The notes under the pieces are model-generated. The model was not told where the DNA came from. It worked only from the letters and a program-made list of their open reading frames with translations, and ran no database searches. Positions 18,611 through 29,802 of a stretch of DNA of 64,000 nt are shown here, piece after piece (position 1 is the stretch's first letter; each line of letters starts with the position of its first letter). Source of the stretch: Chloropicon primus (taxonomy: Eukaryota > Chlorophyta > Chloropicophyceae > Chloropicales > Chloropicaceae); contig CP060763.1 in NCBI GenBank assembly GCA_023205875.1, positions 1 through 64,000 of the forward strand, read 5' to 3'. Made by a program: the position numbers and the translations under genes.

Positions 18611-20200
18611 ATGAGGAGTGTGAAGAAGGTGTACAAGGGCCTGAAGAAGAGCGCGTTGGACGAGGACCCTTGGGCGTCGAGGACCAAGGAGGCGACCTCG
18701 CAGGACGCGTGGGGGCCGACCGGAACGCAGTTGAACGAGCTCGCCAATGCTACGGCGTACGGACCGGAAGTCTTCAACGAGATCTTCAACGTGCTGTACA
18801 GGAGGCTGGACGAGAGGGAGAGCAAGTGGAGGAAGTGCCACAAGGCCCTCATCATCCTCGAGTTCTTCCTCCTCAAGGGGGACAAGCACTGCATCAACCC
18901 GGTGAGGATAGGGAGGTTCGGGCCCAAGCTGAGGGAGCTGGTGCACTTCTCGCACCAGGACCCCGCGACGGGGGAGGACGCCGGGGCCAGGATCAGCAAG
19001 AGGGCCAAGGCGATCCTCGAGATGACGGAGGACGTGGAGGACCTCATGGAGAGGAGGGAGAGGGCCTCCAAGACCAGGAGCTGCGTCGGGATCTCCTCGG
19101 ACGACAACATCGCCCCGCCCTCGAACGGCAGGGAGGAGGTCTACACCGCCGGCAAGAACTCCTTCGAGAGGAACGTGGCGGAGGGCAAGAAGTTCAAGGA
19201 GGCCGAGGTCTCGGACGACTGGGGGTCCAGGAACATGATCGACTCCCCGGGCCGCGACGGGTTCGTGCCGAAGTCCCTGATCGAGTCCCCGGACGTGCAC
19301 CAGGTCAAGATCAGCAAGGACGCCTTCGGGAGGGTGAGGAGCATCGAGGGCATGAAGGTGCCGGCGGAGACGGCGGAGTCCCCCCTGGGCCCGCGCTTCG
19401 ACGACGACCCCTTCGGCCTGTCCGGCCAGGTGGGCGGCGGCGAGGGGCAGAGCGTGGAGGCGGCGGGCACGAGCCACCCGAATCCGAGCCACAGGGAGTT
19501 GAGGAAGGTCGCCAGGAAGCACAGCTCTCGCAGGCTGGGGGCGCCCCCGACCGACGGGAGCGGCTCGAACAGGGGCGCGGCCAGCGGAGCGACGCCGGAA
19601 GCGAGGGCCTCGGTCCCGGAGCCCCTCCTGGACGCCTCGGCGGGGAACGCCAACGCCAGTGGCGCGGCCACCCCCCCTCCCTCCTCGTCGTTCTTCGACT
19701 TTTTCGACTCCGTGGTGGGCGGGGCCCCGACCTCGGCGACGCCGGAGGCGGGCGTCTCCCGGAGGGAGACCAACCCCTTCGCCGCCTTCGACGAAGGACC
19801 CCCGGGCGCCTTGGCCGGCACGGGAGGCACCCCCCCGGCCCACGTGGCCGTGCAGGACGTCGAGGAAACCGTCGAGTTCTGGAGGGACCAGGAGGCCCAG
19901 GCCGAGGCCGCCGCCCCCCCGGGTCGCGGCGGAGCGGATCCCGGCAAGCAGGAGTTCTCCGACCTGGTCGACTGGACCAACAAGATCGGGTTCGACTTTC
20001 AGAACTTGGACCTCGACACCTCCCACAGCCCGTACAAGGAGCTCTCGTCGTCCTCCAAGCCGAGCGAGAAGCGCATGCAGGGCCCTAGCATGAAGACCCT
20101 CTCTGCGGAGAAGAACAAGAGGAAGAGCAACGGAGGCGGAGCCGGGGCAGTCACAGGCGGCCCCTCCCCCTCCTCCTGGGAACCCTTCCAATCCTCCTGA
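18611..20200 (+). CDS. Epsin (ENTH-domain endocytic adaptor)
   Basis: A 529-residue epsin-type adaptor for clathrin-coated vesicle formation. The N-terminal ~140 residues are an ENTH domain: basic helix 0 (SVKKVYKGLKK), then LNELANATAYGPEVFNEIF, ESKWRKCHKALIILEFFLLK, and the VRIGRFGPKLRELVHF helix. The rest is disordered and carries short endocytic motifs: DPW (residues 19-21), DPF (266-268) and NPF (388-390), which in this family bind AP-2 ear and EH domains. No ubiquitin-interacting motif is obvious. It is intronless. The ATG at 18611 begins the conserved ENTH helix. Confidence 0.93.
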   Translation: MRSVKKVYKGLKKSALDEDPWASRTKEATSQDAWGPTGTQLNELANATAYGPEVFNEIFNVLYRRLDERESKWRKCHKALIILEFFLLKGDKHCINPVRIGRFGPKLRELVHFSHQDPATGEDAGARISKRAKAILEMTEDVEDLMERRERASKTRSCVGISSDDNIAPPSNGREEVYTAGKNSFERNVAEGKKFKEAEVSDDWGSRNMIDSPGRDGFVPKSLIESPDVHQVKISKDAFGRVRSIEGMKVPAETAESPLGPRFDDDPFGLSGQVGGGEGQSVEAAGTSHPNPSHRELRKVARKHSSRRLGAPPTDGSGSNRGAASGATPEARASVPEPLLDASAGNANASGAATPPPSSSFFDFFDSVVGGAPTSATPEAGVSRRETNPFAAFDEGPPGALAGTGGTPPAHVAVQDVEETVEFWRDQEAQAEAAAPPGRGGADPGKQEFSDLVDWTNKIGFDFQNLDLDTSHSPYKELSSSSKPSEKRMQGPSMKTLSAEKNKRKSNGGGAGAVTGGPSPSSWEPFQSS

Positions 20201-20675
20201 GCGGGACGCGTCCGATGACCTCGGTCCAGGGATCTGCAAAATCTGGAAATCACGGGCGAACACGTGTTTTTTTTTTGTTTGTTTTTTTGGATAGAACAAT
20301 CGCACCGCGAAGACCGTGAGAGGATAGAGGTGGTTGTTGCTGAAACCTGTTGCAGGTTTTGGTTGTTGCTGACGGATTCAGCGCGAAGCGGGGGAGGGCA
20401 AGGACGGCGGGGGAGGCGAACGACCCGCGAAAGGCTTGCTTTCGATTCGATTCTTCCGCTCGAGGCGTCTCGGCGCGCGCGACTTTCTTTGACGGGGCGA
20501 GGCGTGACCTCCTCCTCGGAGAGAAGAGAGAGGGATCCCGAGCGCGTCACTTTTGACGACGAGGGCGCGAGTTTCGTCCAAGGGAAGACGATGGGAAGAA
20601 AGAGCAGGTGACGTAGTAGTCAGCACCACCACCAATCATCCTGGAGTGCTCTCAACGACGACGACGACGACGACG
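20201..20675 (+). promoter_or_regulatory. 5' region of the ankyrin-kinase gene with a short uORF
   Basis: There is no gene here. A six-codon upstream ORF (20591-20611, MGRKSR then TGA) lies 64 bp before the kinase ATG at 20676 and in a different frame. A poly-T/GTTT tract lies at 20264-20287 and a (GAC)n run at 20655-20675. The kinase frame is open back to a TTG at 20553, but no ATG precedes 20676. Confidence 0.5.
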
Positions 20676-22556
20676 ATGCTGAGGAAGAAGAAGGAGAAGA
20701 TGGTTTTCGGCCTGAAGAGTGGCAAGGCGACCTCGACGACGGAGGACGGCGCGAACGGGGCGGCGACGCCGAGGGAGAGCAGGGACGGGTACGAGGGGGC
20801 GAGGCTGACGCGGACCTTGTCCCAGGAGATCAACGACCTCCGGATCCGGGAGAAGCAGATCCTGGAGCAGCTCGCGAGCAGGACGAAACCGAGGGGGATT
20901 CCCAACGGCGTCGGGGGGGACTCCTCGGAGGGGGAGGGGGACGGCGGCAACGCGTCCCCGCTCAGCACGTCGTTCGAGCACCAACTTCGCCGCCGGGCGG
21001 ATTCCGGCGGCTCGGACAAGAGTCCTGGCCGCGCCTTCTCCCCGTCCCCCGACGAGGCGCTGCTGCGCGATTGCGACCTGGAGGACTCCCAGCACGGCCA
21101 GGGGGCGGTCCTGAGCGCCGTGCAGAAGGAGGAGCGGATGCAGAGGGAGAGGGTCCACCACATGGTCGTGAACCTGATGTTCAGTGCGGCGAGGGGGAGG
21201 CTGTCCTCCTGCAAGAGGAAGGCGACCGCCCTGGAGTCGAACGGCATGTTCCTGACGGATCCGACCTGCTGCGACTACGACAAGAGGACGCCGCTTCACT
21301 TGTCCGCGGCGGAGGGGAGCTTCAGGGTGACCGAGTGGCTCCTGACCGAGAAGAGGGTGAACCCGAACCCGATCGACAGGTTCGGGAACACGCCCCTCCA
21401 GGGAGCGATCTGGGGGGACCACAAGATGATCGTCTCCCTCCTGGTGGAGTACGGCGGGATGGTCGTGGAGAGCGGGAACCTCGTCGAGTACAAGCCCCTG
21501 CACGCGATCGGGTCGTTTGCGGAGCTGAGCACCCTGGGCAGCATGCCGTCCCTGCACCAGCTCTCGCAGACGGACAGCCGCAACCTCGCGTCCAGCGACC
21601 TGATGTGCCTCGAGGACGAGTTTTGGGAAATCTCCGCGGACACGGTGGAGAAGTCCAGCAAGCTCGGCGCGGGAGAGTTCGGGACGGTCTACAAGGCCAC
21701 GTGGAACGAGACGCCCGTGGCCATGAAGGTCCTGAAGCACAGCGACAACTTGGCGATCGGGGAGTTCGTGACGGAGATGAACATGATGAGGAAGCTGCAC
21801 CACCCGAACATCGTCCAGTTCCTCGGGGGGTGCACGAAGACGAAGCCCTACTTCATCGTCACCGAGCTCAGCGCCGCGGGGTCCCTTGCCGACGTCTTCT
21901 ACATGAAGCAGAAGCTCCCCCTCACGCGCCTCCTCGAGCTGGCCATCGACTGCGCCACGGGAATGGCGTACTTGCACTCCAGCGCGATCAAGAAGCCCGC
22001 GACCCTGCACAGGGACCTCAAGCCCGCGAACTTGATGATCTTCGGAACGGCCAACGCGCACCTGGACAAGGAGAGGAGCCTCGAGCTCCTCGTCCGGTCG
22101 GGAACCCTCAAGGTCACCGATTTCGGATTGAGCAAGACCCTGGGAGACGTGGCCCCGAAGAAGAGCGGCGCCAACAGCTACACCCTCACGGGCGAGACGG
22201 GCTCCTACCGTTACATGGCTCCCGAGGTGTACAGGCACGAAGACTACAACCACAAGGTGGACGTCTACGCCTACGCGATGATCCTGTACCAGATGTTCGA
22301 GGGGAGGCCCCCCTTTGTAATGCTCGAGCCCCAGCAGGCCGCCGTGGCCGCGGCCATCAATGGCCTCCGACCCAAGTTCACCGAGCTGAAGAAGCCCGGC
22401 AGCCGTCAGAAGCTCCGGAACTTGGTGGAGCAGTGCTGGGCCGCGGACCGGGACACGCGTCCTGACTTCAAGGACACCATCCCCATCCTCCACGAGTGCC
22501 TCCAGGATGCCATCAAGGAAGAAAAACAAGCGAAGAAGAAGTGGTACCAGCTCTAA
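20676..22556 (+). CDS. Ankyrin-repeat protein kinase (ILK / Raf-like TKL type)
   Basis: A 626-residue intronless kinase. The N-terminal ~140 residues are low complexity with a short coiled segment (LSQEINDLRIREKQILEQL). Two or three ankyrin repeats follow (YDKRTPLHLSAAEGS; RFGNTPLQGAIWGDHKMIV). The kinase domain begins at LGAGEFGTVYKA, with VAMK Lys351, HRD at 445-447, DFG at 482-484 and MAPEVYRHEDYNHKVDVYAY. All catalytic residues are present. The ANK-kinase order and YRYMAPE region match plant integrin-linked-kinase-like MAPKKKs (Raf-like TKL). Target is unknown. A six-codon uORF precedes it. Confidence 0.9.
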   Translation: MLRKKKEKMVFGLKSGKATSTTEDGANGAATPRESRDGYEGARLTRTLSQEINDLRIREKQILEQLASRTKPRGIPNGVGGDSSEGEGDGGNASPLSTSFEHQLRRRADSGGSDKSPGRAFSPSPDEALLRDCDLEDSQHGQGAVLSAVQKEERMQRERVHHMVVNLMFSAARGRLSSCKRKATALESNGMFLTDPTCCDYDKRTPLHLSAAEGSFRVTEWLLTEKRVNPNPIDRFGNTPLQGAIWGDHKMIVSLLVEYGGMVVESGNLVEYKPLHAIGSFAELSTLGSMPSLHQLSQTDSRNLASSDLMCLEDEFWEISADTVEKSSKLGAGEFGTVYKATWNETPVAMKVLKHSDNLAIGEFVTEMNMMRKLHHPNIVQFLGGCTKTKPYFIVTELSAAGSLADVFYMKQKLPLTRLLELAIDCATGMAYLHSSAIKKPATLHRDLKPANLMIFGTANAHLDKERSLELLVRSGTLKVTDFGLSKTLGDVAPKKSGANSYTLTGETGSYRYMAPEVYRHEDYNHKVDVYAYAMILYQMFEGRPPFVMLEPQQAAVAAAINGLRPKFTELKKPGSRQKLRNLVEQCWAADRDTRPDFKDTIPILHECLQDAIKEEKQAKKKWYQL

Positions 22557-22728
22557 CATAAACCCACGAGTGGCCTTAACCAAACCGAAACCATTTTGTA
22601 CAAAAACAAACAACAAACAAACAAACAAACAACAAGGCTCGGCTCCTCCATCCTCAGACTCAGCTCAGACGTTATCGTTATCTTCAGCTGCTGGGTTTCG
22701 AGAATCCGTGAGGGAGGAGAGAGGAAGG

Positions 22729-23682
22729 ATGAAGGTCGCAAGGAAGGGCGCGGAGTCCAAGGCTCGTCGCGTGATGTTCCTCCTGAGCCCCGCCAAGGCG
22801 ATGGACCTGGAGAGAACCCACAAGGACAACCTCCCTGCGTCCCTGCCGATGCTGCAGATCAAACAGGAGCAACTACTAAACCTTATGAAGACGAAGACGA
22901 AGTCTGAGCTCAAGACCATGATGAAGCTTTCGGATAAACTCGCCGATCTCAACTACCAGCGCTATCGTGATTTCGAGAACCTGGAGAGGAGGCCGGCGGC
23001 CATCTGCTTCGACGGTCAGGCGTACCAGGGTCTCCGCGCTTATGAGCTGCCCAAGGAACGCTTGCTTTGGCTTCACGACAACCTCAGAGTGTTGTCAGGA
23101 TTGTACGGAGTCATCAGGCCCCTGGATGAGATCAAGCCTTATCGTTTGGAGATGGGGACCAAGGTGGCGACAGACAATGGAAGAGACCTCTACCAATTCT
23201 GGGGCGACGACATCACAGACACGATCCTGGAGGACCTGGCGGAGGGCGATGCCTTGGTGAACGTGGCCTCTCAGGAGTATGCCAAGGCAGTGAATTTTTC
23301 CAAGTGTCGTTCTGCTGGAATCGATCTTTACGAGATGAAGTTTCCAGGTGAGTGCCCTGCAGCACTCTTGGGTCAGCCAGGTGATCTCTCTCTCTCTCTC
23401 TCTGACTCTCTCTCTGACTCTCTCTGACTCTCCTGCTCTCTCCCTGGTGGTGATGAAGGCCCAGCAGTCTTCGCGAAGAAGGCCAGGGGTTCCATCGTGA
23501 GGTTCGCGTGCGAGAATGGTATGAAGGACCCGCAGGAGTTGCGAAGTTGGTGTGGGGATGGGGAGTACTCCTTTGTGGACGAATCCTTCAATGACAAGAC
23601 CCATTTCACCGTGTTCACTTTCAACCGGGACAAGGCGGCCGCGGACGCGCTAGCATCGAAGAAGAAGAAGCAACGCGTGTGA
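22729..23682 (+). CDS. YaaA-family (DUF328/UPF0246) peroxide-stress protein
   Basis: Two exons, 22729-23347 and 23459-23682, joined as CCA G|GC (donor CAG|GTGAGT, acceptor GATGAAG), give 280 residues; bacterial YaaA has about 258. Hallmarks are the N-terminal FLLSPAKAMD, ICFDGQAYQGLRA, LSGLYGVIRPLDEIKPYRLEMG, the LVNVASQEYAKAV segment, and in exon 2 VFAKKARGSIVRF. E. coli YaaA limits intracellular free iron and protects DNA during peroxide stress. The eukaryotic version probably has a related role. The intron is 111 bp with a (CT)n tract. The C-terminus ends in a Lys run (KKKKQ). Confidence 0.92.
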
Positions 23683-23725
23683 CCTTGCGCTTGTACCCAA
23701 AACGACCCGTAATAATACACTACAC

Positions 23726-25676
23726 TTACACCTTGGTGTCCTCGTACAATCTGAGGCTGGACTCGGCGAGCTCGGAGACCTCCTTGTCCGCGCAGCGCTT
23801 CATTTCCAGAAGAGGCTTGATCCCGCTGGGAGACTTGGAGATCTGCTCTTTCGTCAGCTCGGGGAAGGACTTGAAGGTGTGGTAGATCGCCACCCCCACC
23901 TGCTTCTTCACCGTCAGGTCAGCCTCCCTGTTCTCTCCCAGCTTGAGGAGAGCCGTGACGCCGCCGCTCCGAGCAAATTCATCGAGGACCTTGCCGATCC
24001 CGAGCTCGTCTGTGCTCACCACCCAGTTGGCCAAGCCCCTGGCGACCTGGGCCTCCACATCCGGGTGAGAGACCCTCTGCAGGAGGCTCACCAGCGTTTT
24101 CACGATCCCCTTGCCGGTGAGCTCCTCCTTGAGCAAGGCATTCGCGCAAAGATTGGCCAGGGCACCGGCCGCCATCCGCAGCGTCTGGGAGTCCACCCCA
24201 GTCCGACTCAAGTGAGTGAGCGCTTCCAGGCCGCCAAGTTTCACAACCTCGCCCTGGAACTTGGAATCGATGGACAAATTGGCGACTGCCGCGCACACCA
24301 GCCTCTGCAGTTGGCTGTTCAGCCCGGTCTCCCCTTGGTTCTGGTGATGGGTCTGAATTTGGTCCGCAGCGGTCGACGGCCCGTGCAGGACCCCAAGAAG
24401 CTGAGGCAAGCTTCCCACAATGTCTGGCCTCCTGTCCTCCCTTGCAGCGAGGTTGGCGATGGTCCTTGCAGCGATAATCTTCACCTTGTCAAGATGATCT
24501 CTTTGCCTGGACACCTTGTTCCCGCCGTGTGATGCATACTTGCCACTCGGACTCGTGAACGTGCCGCTGCCGCTGCCGCCTCCCCTGCCGTTCGCGTACC
24601 CGTTGTCGTCCTCCGATGCCACAGAGGCCCTGGTCGCCAGGGGAATGAGCTGGGACAAGGGGATGTGGTCCTCAAAGGCCTGGGTCATTGTCGAGAGCTG
24701 GTTCTTCAGGCTCTCGATCTCCTCCGATTGCATCACGATAATGTTCTTGTACTCGTTCGAGCTGCGTTCCATCTCCTCCTTCCTCTCCTCAAGGGACAGC
24801 GGGATATCATCATCGCTTTGCTGGTCGTAACCCTCGAAAGGGCTGCTTGCCGCGGACTTGGCCCCCCGTTTCTTGCTCTTCTGACCGCCGAAGATGGACT
24901 TGGTTCGCTTCCCCTCCTTGGAACCAGAGGCCTTGGTCTGGGTCGCCTCCGCTGCCGCCAGCTTGTACCTGTAAGACAGCGAGGAAAGGAAAGGAAAGGG
25001 AATGGATCAAGTCCAGTCAGCTCCCGCCTGCTTTTGGGACACCTGCACCCTTGAATTGGACTCACAGTTCGAGTTGCCTCCTGGTCGCCCTGTGTGCCTC
25101 CTGCTCCTCAGCAAGGGCCCTCTCCAGCTTTGCCCTGGTCAACCTCCGTTTGGTCGTTGCCGTGTCCACGTTTCCATGGAGCTCCAGCTCCTCCCTGTGG
25201 GACTCCTCGAAATGACTCAGGGCCGAGTTCAGCTCACGCAACTCCCCCTGAGCCCGCTCCAAACCCCTCTGCAAGGACTGCAAAGCAAAACGAGTCAGTC
25301 AGGGCCTTGGAACTTTCCCTTTCACCCTAAAACCAGTCCCCTTTCGAGTTCCAAGGGTTTCCTTCCTACCTTGTTCTCAGCCCTTGACTGAAGCAGCAAG
25401 AGAGTGATGTCCCCCACCTCCTCTCTCGCTCTCCTCGAGGACTTCAAGTCAAACGCCAACAGGTTATCACTCAGTCAGCAACAAACACAACACACTAGTG
25501 GAGTGGAACAAAACTATGGAACACAGTGTTCCAATCTCATTGGACAAAGGAAAACTTTTTTTTGTTCCCTGGACCAATGCAGAGGTTCACATGTCCTCCC
25601 CTTGACCCTCCCTTACCGTCTTGGACGCCTCAAGCTCCGCCAGTGCCCTGTCCAGGGTCATCTTGGTCTCCTCCAT
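23726..25676 (-). CDS. Coiled-coil / armadillo-repeat protein, four exons
   Basis: Exons are 25676-25617, 25441-25370, 25277-25066 and 24968-23726. Phases are consistent and give 528 residues. The first intron has a plausible branch site (TGATAAC) about 25 bp before the acceptor. Exons 1-3 encode coiled coil (LERALAEEQEAHRATRRQLE). After a basic/Ser linker come armadillo repeats (IIAARTIANLAAREDRRPDI, AAVANLSIDSKFQGEVV, AAGALANLCANALLKEELT, ARGLANWVVSTDELGIG). The C-terminal part resembles the ARM tail of plant ARK kinesins, but no motor domain is present in this gene. An earlier exon beyond 25676 cannot be excluded, though an in-frame stop (TGA) lies just upstream. Role: probably a scaffold, perhaps microtubule-linked. 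Confidence 0.85.
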
Positions 25677-26018
25677 CTTTCAAGCTGTGCTGCTGGAGGG
25701 ACGATCCTGGCACAATCCTTGCTGGGAACTGGAGGAACTGGAGGGCAAGGGAAACGTGTCTTGTTCCAAGGGCAAGGGGGATCCCATGATGTCCGAGCCC
25801 GGGGGCCGGAGGGAACCTTGCCGAGGTGCTTGCTGGTGGACACGATGTGTGCCCTCGTCCCAAGGACAACAGAGATGATCCTGGCTTCGAGCACAGAGCG
25901 CAACAGAACCAACGCAACGCGGCGGGCGTTACGCAAGGCAATGGCGGTGGCACCCGATCGAAAAGAATTGGGCCTTCTGCAGTATAATGCAGTACGCTTT
26001 TACATTTACACGTCGTCC
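25677..26018. other. Intergenic stretch, nothing seen
   Basis: This is the space between the armadillo gene start and the ATX gene stop, both on the minus strand. No repeat, RNA or extra exon was recognised. Confidence 0.5.
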
Positions 26019-28698
26019 TTAAACGAAGTTCTCTTCGTGACCGTTGTCGACGTAGTTCACGACACCGCGGCAGGAAGCGCTGCCACATCGGCACTTCATC
26101 ATCTCGTCCCCGCTGAATCGGTAGTCGTAGGTGAGCTCCTCGCCCGGCTCGATGTCCCTCATGGCTGAGAGAACGACTCTCCCGTTCCCGACCTGCCTGC
26201 TGAAGCAGTTGGGGTCGCAGCTGTGGTTCAGCAGCTGAGCCATGTTGCCAGACTTTGTGGCATCAATGGTAGTGTTCTGGTCCAGTGCGAAGATGTAAGT
26301 CCCGATGCCAACTTTGCTCCCGTACTCCACCGCCTCCCTCTTGTTGGCAACCGTCGTGCGGACCAACTCGCCAACGTACTCGACCACGAAATCTCCCGTT
26401 TTGTGCGAGGTCCTGGCGAAGGCGCCCCACCCATGGATGCTGGACCTTCCCGCAGCAAGCCTCTGGTGCACCGTCTCCCTCGTCCAAGTCAACCTCTCCA
26501 TCAGTGAGCAAGGGGATGGCAAGCGGCTGCGGAACCTCCCCTTCACCCTTGCCTCCATCCCCCTGGCTCCCGAGACCACGTAAGGCACCGCCTTGCCCGT
26601 TCCCAGCTTCTTCAGCGATCGATAGGACTCCACCATGAATGGACCAGCAGAAGACGATTTCTCAGAATCTTCTGACAAGTCCTCCTCTTGAAGCTGCAGC
26701 GGGGAGGTGGGGCTGTCGGTAGGGGCCACGAAGCTCTCTCTGACCGCCTTCTTGGGAGGTCCCCCAGCACACTTGGCCTCGCACTTGGCGCACGTGGCAT
26801 CGAACTTGATGCTGCCACGCTCCAGGTCTTCGCTGATCTTCAGGGTCCACCCAGCCTGCCTTGCGCACAGGGGATGGGCAGAAGAATAACACTTCTTGCT
26901 CGAGCACTGAATGCACGCCCCGCGGTCCGTCTTGCAGTGCATGCACTTCAGCTGGAGCCTCGCTGGCCGAATCTTCTTCACCCCGTCCACAATGCCGCCG
27001 ACCATGGTGGTTTCTGGGATCCATATCGCGCATGCTACATGCGCCCACCGCTTGCAGGTCGTCCTGGTGAGGATCTGGTGGTGCGACGTGCAAGGGCACA
27101 AGGCGCAGGCCGGCTTTGGATCGAGGGAAGAGCTCCCGCCGCCCAAGCACTCGCACAACTTACAAAGCCACACCTTGTTCGGGTCCAGTTCCTCCTGGAC
27201 TCCGTAGCACCCCATGTGCACGACAGTCAAGCAGGAATCGCACTGAATCAATTGATTCTGATCCGTCTCCTTGTCGGTGTGGCATATGGCACACCGGTTC
27301 GGCGGGAGGTTGATGTTCACCGCCTGAAAGTCCAGGCTCTTTGGGCACTGGGCGATGGCCTCCCACCTGTCCCTGACCCGCTTCATCTCGGCAGCCACTT
27401 CCTCGGTCTTGTTCTTCTCGAGCGCCTTCCACCTATCTTCGTCCAAGGGCGAGTAGTGCTCGAGCCACTCCACCCCAGGCAGCTTCTCAATGGCGTGCTG
27501 AACCCGAGAGACGCTGTAGCCAAAGAGTTTGTGTCCAGAGTAAACTTGCCTCTTGATGACTCCGTTCTCCTCGAGGAGCTGCCAGGCCTTTGGGGCAGAC
27601 CTCTCCGTGAAGGAGATCGTTTCCCCTCCATCGCTGCCTTGGGCGGCAACAGTAAAAGAGGGCCCGCCACCCTCCTGAGTCTCCTGCCTTTGTATCGAGC
27701 AAGATACCTGCACCTCCTGCCCTGCAGGCGATTGGACGGTCCTTTTCGATCGAAACCCGAGCGGAAAGATGTACTGCTCGTCGTGGAACCTCGAGTCCCC
27801 TGCCTCGATGGCTCCGATGTCCTCGATCAGGAGGTTCTTCCCGACCGTGAAGTTCTTGGACAAGGCTTTGTCCTTGCCGGATCCCCCCTTTCGCTTCCTC
27901 GGCTTTGCGGCGTCCTCCTCTTCCTCCTCGTCCAAGACCGTATCGTTGTAAGGCGGAATCATCTCGTCCGGAATCTCGTTATGGGACAGGTACCTCTCCG
28001 CCTGCGCCACCGACCTCCTGAACCTGGAGCTCTTGTACTTGAGATGAAAGTGGACCTCCACTCCAGCGTCCCAAGACCAAACGTCGTAAGGCTTCGAGGG
28101 ATGCCTGCAAGCGTTGGGCTTGCCCGGATCGGGCGTCACCTCAGCCCCCAGCTCGGCACTCGAGATGGACCCAACGGTCTGTCCGTACTCGTAGGTGCCA
28201 AAAAATTGAAAGCACACCGCTTTCTCCGTCTTCAGCTTCTGGGCACTGCACTCCTCGAATTCCTCCCTGGTGATGACCCTGGCGGGCCACGGGGGATACC
28301 CCTTCATCTTGGCCCAGACAACGTTGCCCTGCTCCGCCAGCAAGGGGCCAGCCTCCGCGGCGCCCCCGACGAAGCTGGCTCCCAGCGCCTCCCTCGGCCT
28401 CAACTCGAACCTCACCCTGTTGGTGCGCAAAATCAGAGACGGCGTGCGTCAGATCACAAGCATGCATTCCATAATCCTCTTCTCTCCCATCGACCGCCTT
28501 CACTTACCTCTCCTTGTCGAAGCTCAACGTCTCCTCGGTGCCGTCCTCGTACGCGACCTTGCAGTGGGTCCCAGCCTCCCCCTCGAACCCCGTCACCGTT
28601 CCCGAGTACCACGCAAAGTCCAGAGGCCACAAAACTCTCACCCTCCTGCCGATCAGACCTTCCCGAGCCACTTTCACATCCGCCTCTCCCTCCTCCTG

Positions 28699-28739
<41 letters not shown>

Positions 28740-29156
28740 CAGAAAAAAAAACCAAAAGTCAGGCAAATTAAATATCATGGATGGATCCTATTGATACTCG
28801 AATGGAATGGAATGGAATGGTTTTCAAGCTTGACTGACCTGAAGGAAACCCCTCTGAAGGAGGTTGACGAGTTGGCACGTCCTTCCGGGTCGCGTGAGGG
28901 ACTTCGTTTCACGAAGGAACCCCTCGTACGCCGCCAAGAGCCTCTGCCCATGGTCATCCCCATCCCCACACGCCGCCTCTGCCTCTCGTGGCGTTGGAGT
29001 GGAACCCGTCTTCTGGATTTTCTTTTTACGTTGCGTTTGTTGGAGTTCCTCGTTCTCGTTCTCGTTCTCGCCGTCGCCATCGTCGTGACGCAAGGGTGTG
29101 ACCCCTCCGCTTGGAGCGTAAAGCCTCTTCGTGCTCGTCAACGTTTGCTCCGCCAT
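26019..29156 (-). CDS. ATX/trithorax-like histone H3K4 methyltransferase
   Basis: Three exons, 29156-28839, 28695-28508 and 28416-26019, join in phase into 967 residues. After a low-complexity N-terminus come a Tudor-like domain (about 117-168: GRRVRVLWPLDFAWYSGTV, YEDGTEE), a PWWP domain (about 195-265: VVWAKMKGYPPWPARV), an FYRN/FYRC-like region (about 380-490), a PHD finger starting near 544 (CAICHTDKE...CDSC), an extended PHD (CPCTSHH, KRWAHVACAIWIPE, HPLCARQAGW), and a C-terminal SET domain (GWGAFA, NHSCDPNC, ELTYDYRF) with post-SET Cys (CRCGSASCRG). This order is that of plant ATX1/ATX2 proteins. The catalytic NHSC motif is intact. Intron 1 carries a (GT)n run just before its acceptor. 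Confidence 0.93.
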
Positions 29157-29208
29157 CGCAACGATCGCCGAGCTCGGCTCTTCTCTCTGTCATTTTTGGG
29201 TTCGAGAT

Positions 29209-29216
29209 GGCGGGAA
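29209..29216. promoter_or_regulatory. Possible E2F half-site upstream of the ATX-like gene
   Basis: GGCGGGAA lies about 53 bp upstream of the ATG at 29156. It matches the E2F core (TTCCCGCC on the minus strand). A single short match of this kind is weak evidence. Confidence 0.3.
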
Positions 29217-29218
29217 CT

Positions 29219-29680
29219 GTCCGTTTCATCATCATCAGGAGGAGAGGAGAGGAGAGGCCAAGATGATGATGGGAGGGGAGAGGAGAGGCCAAGATGATGA
29301 TGATGGAGGAGGGGAGGCATGGGAGGAGACATGAGAGGGTGCACGCGTCCCTGGCACAATGCAATGACTCAGTTGTGTTGTTGCCAGCGATGGAAGGGAG
29401 GGAAAAGGGAGGGGAGGGGGAGGGACAGTTGTCCGTTTCATCATCATCAGGAGGAGAGGAGAGGAGAGGCCAAGATGATGATGGGAGGGGAGAGGAGAGG
29501 CCAAGATGATGATGATGGAGGAGGGGAGGCATGGGAGGAGACATGAGAGGGTGCACGCGTCCCTGGCACAATGCAATGACTCAGTTGTGTCGTTGCCAGC
29601 GATGGAAGGGAGGGAAAAGGGAGGGGATGGGGAGGGACAGTTGTCCGTTTCATCCTCATCCGAGGGGTGGGAGGGGGAGG
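29219..29680. repeat. 212-bp tandem repeat, 2.2 copies
   Basis: Units begin gtccgtttcatcatcatcag at 29219 and 29431, with a diverged partial start at 29643; both spacings are exactly 212 bp. The two full copies are nearly identical. Each contains an internal doublet (gaggccaagatgatgatg twice) and the block gcacgcgtccctggcacaat. It lies upstream of the ATX gene and downstream of the coiled-coil gene at 29803. Overlapping open frames on both strands are by-products. Confidence 0.92.
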
Positions 29681-29802
29681 CTTATACCTTTGTAGCAGAC
29701 ACGGCCACAGGTTCTCGTGTTGTTAGAAGGAGGAAGAAAGAGCAAGGAAGAGTGGTTTGACATTTTCTATTAGCCATTTGTTCGACATCACCTTTCCCCA
29801 CA

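Noticed and set aside
22729-23682. Bacterial contamination or recent transfer for the YaaA-family gene
   Set aside because: It has a spliceosomal intron and host-like codon use; the family is known in many algae and protists.
29026-29760. Frames of 70-181 aa on both strands in the 212-bp array
   Set aside because: Low-complexity products of the tandem repeat and repeated in each copy.
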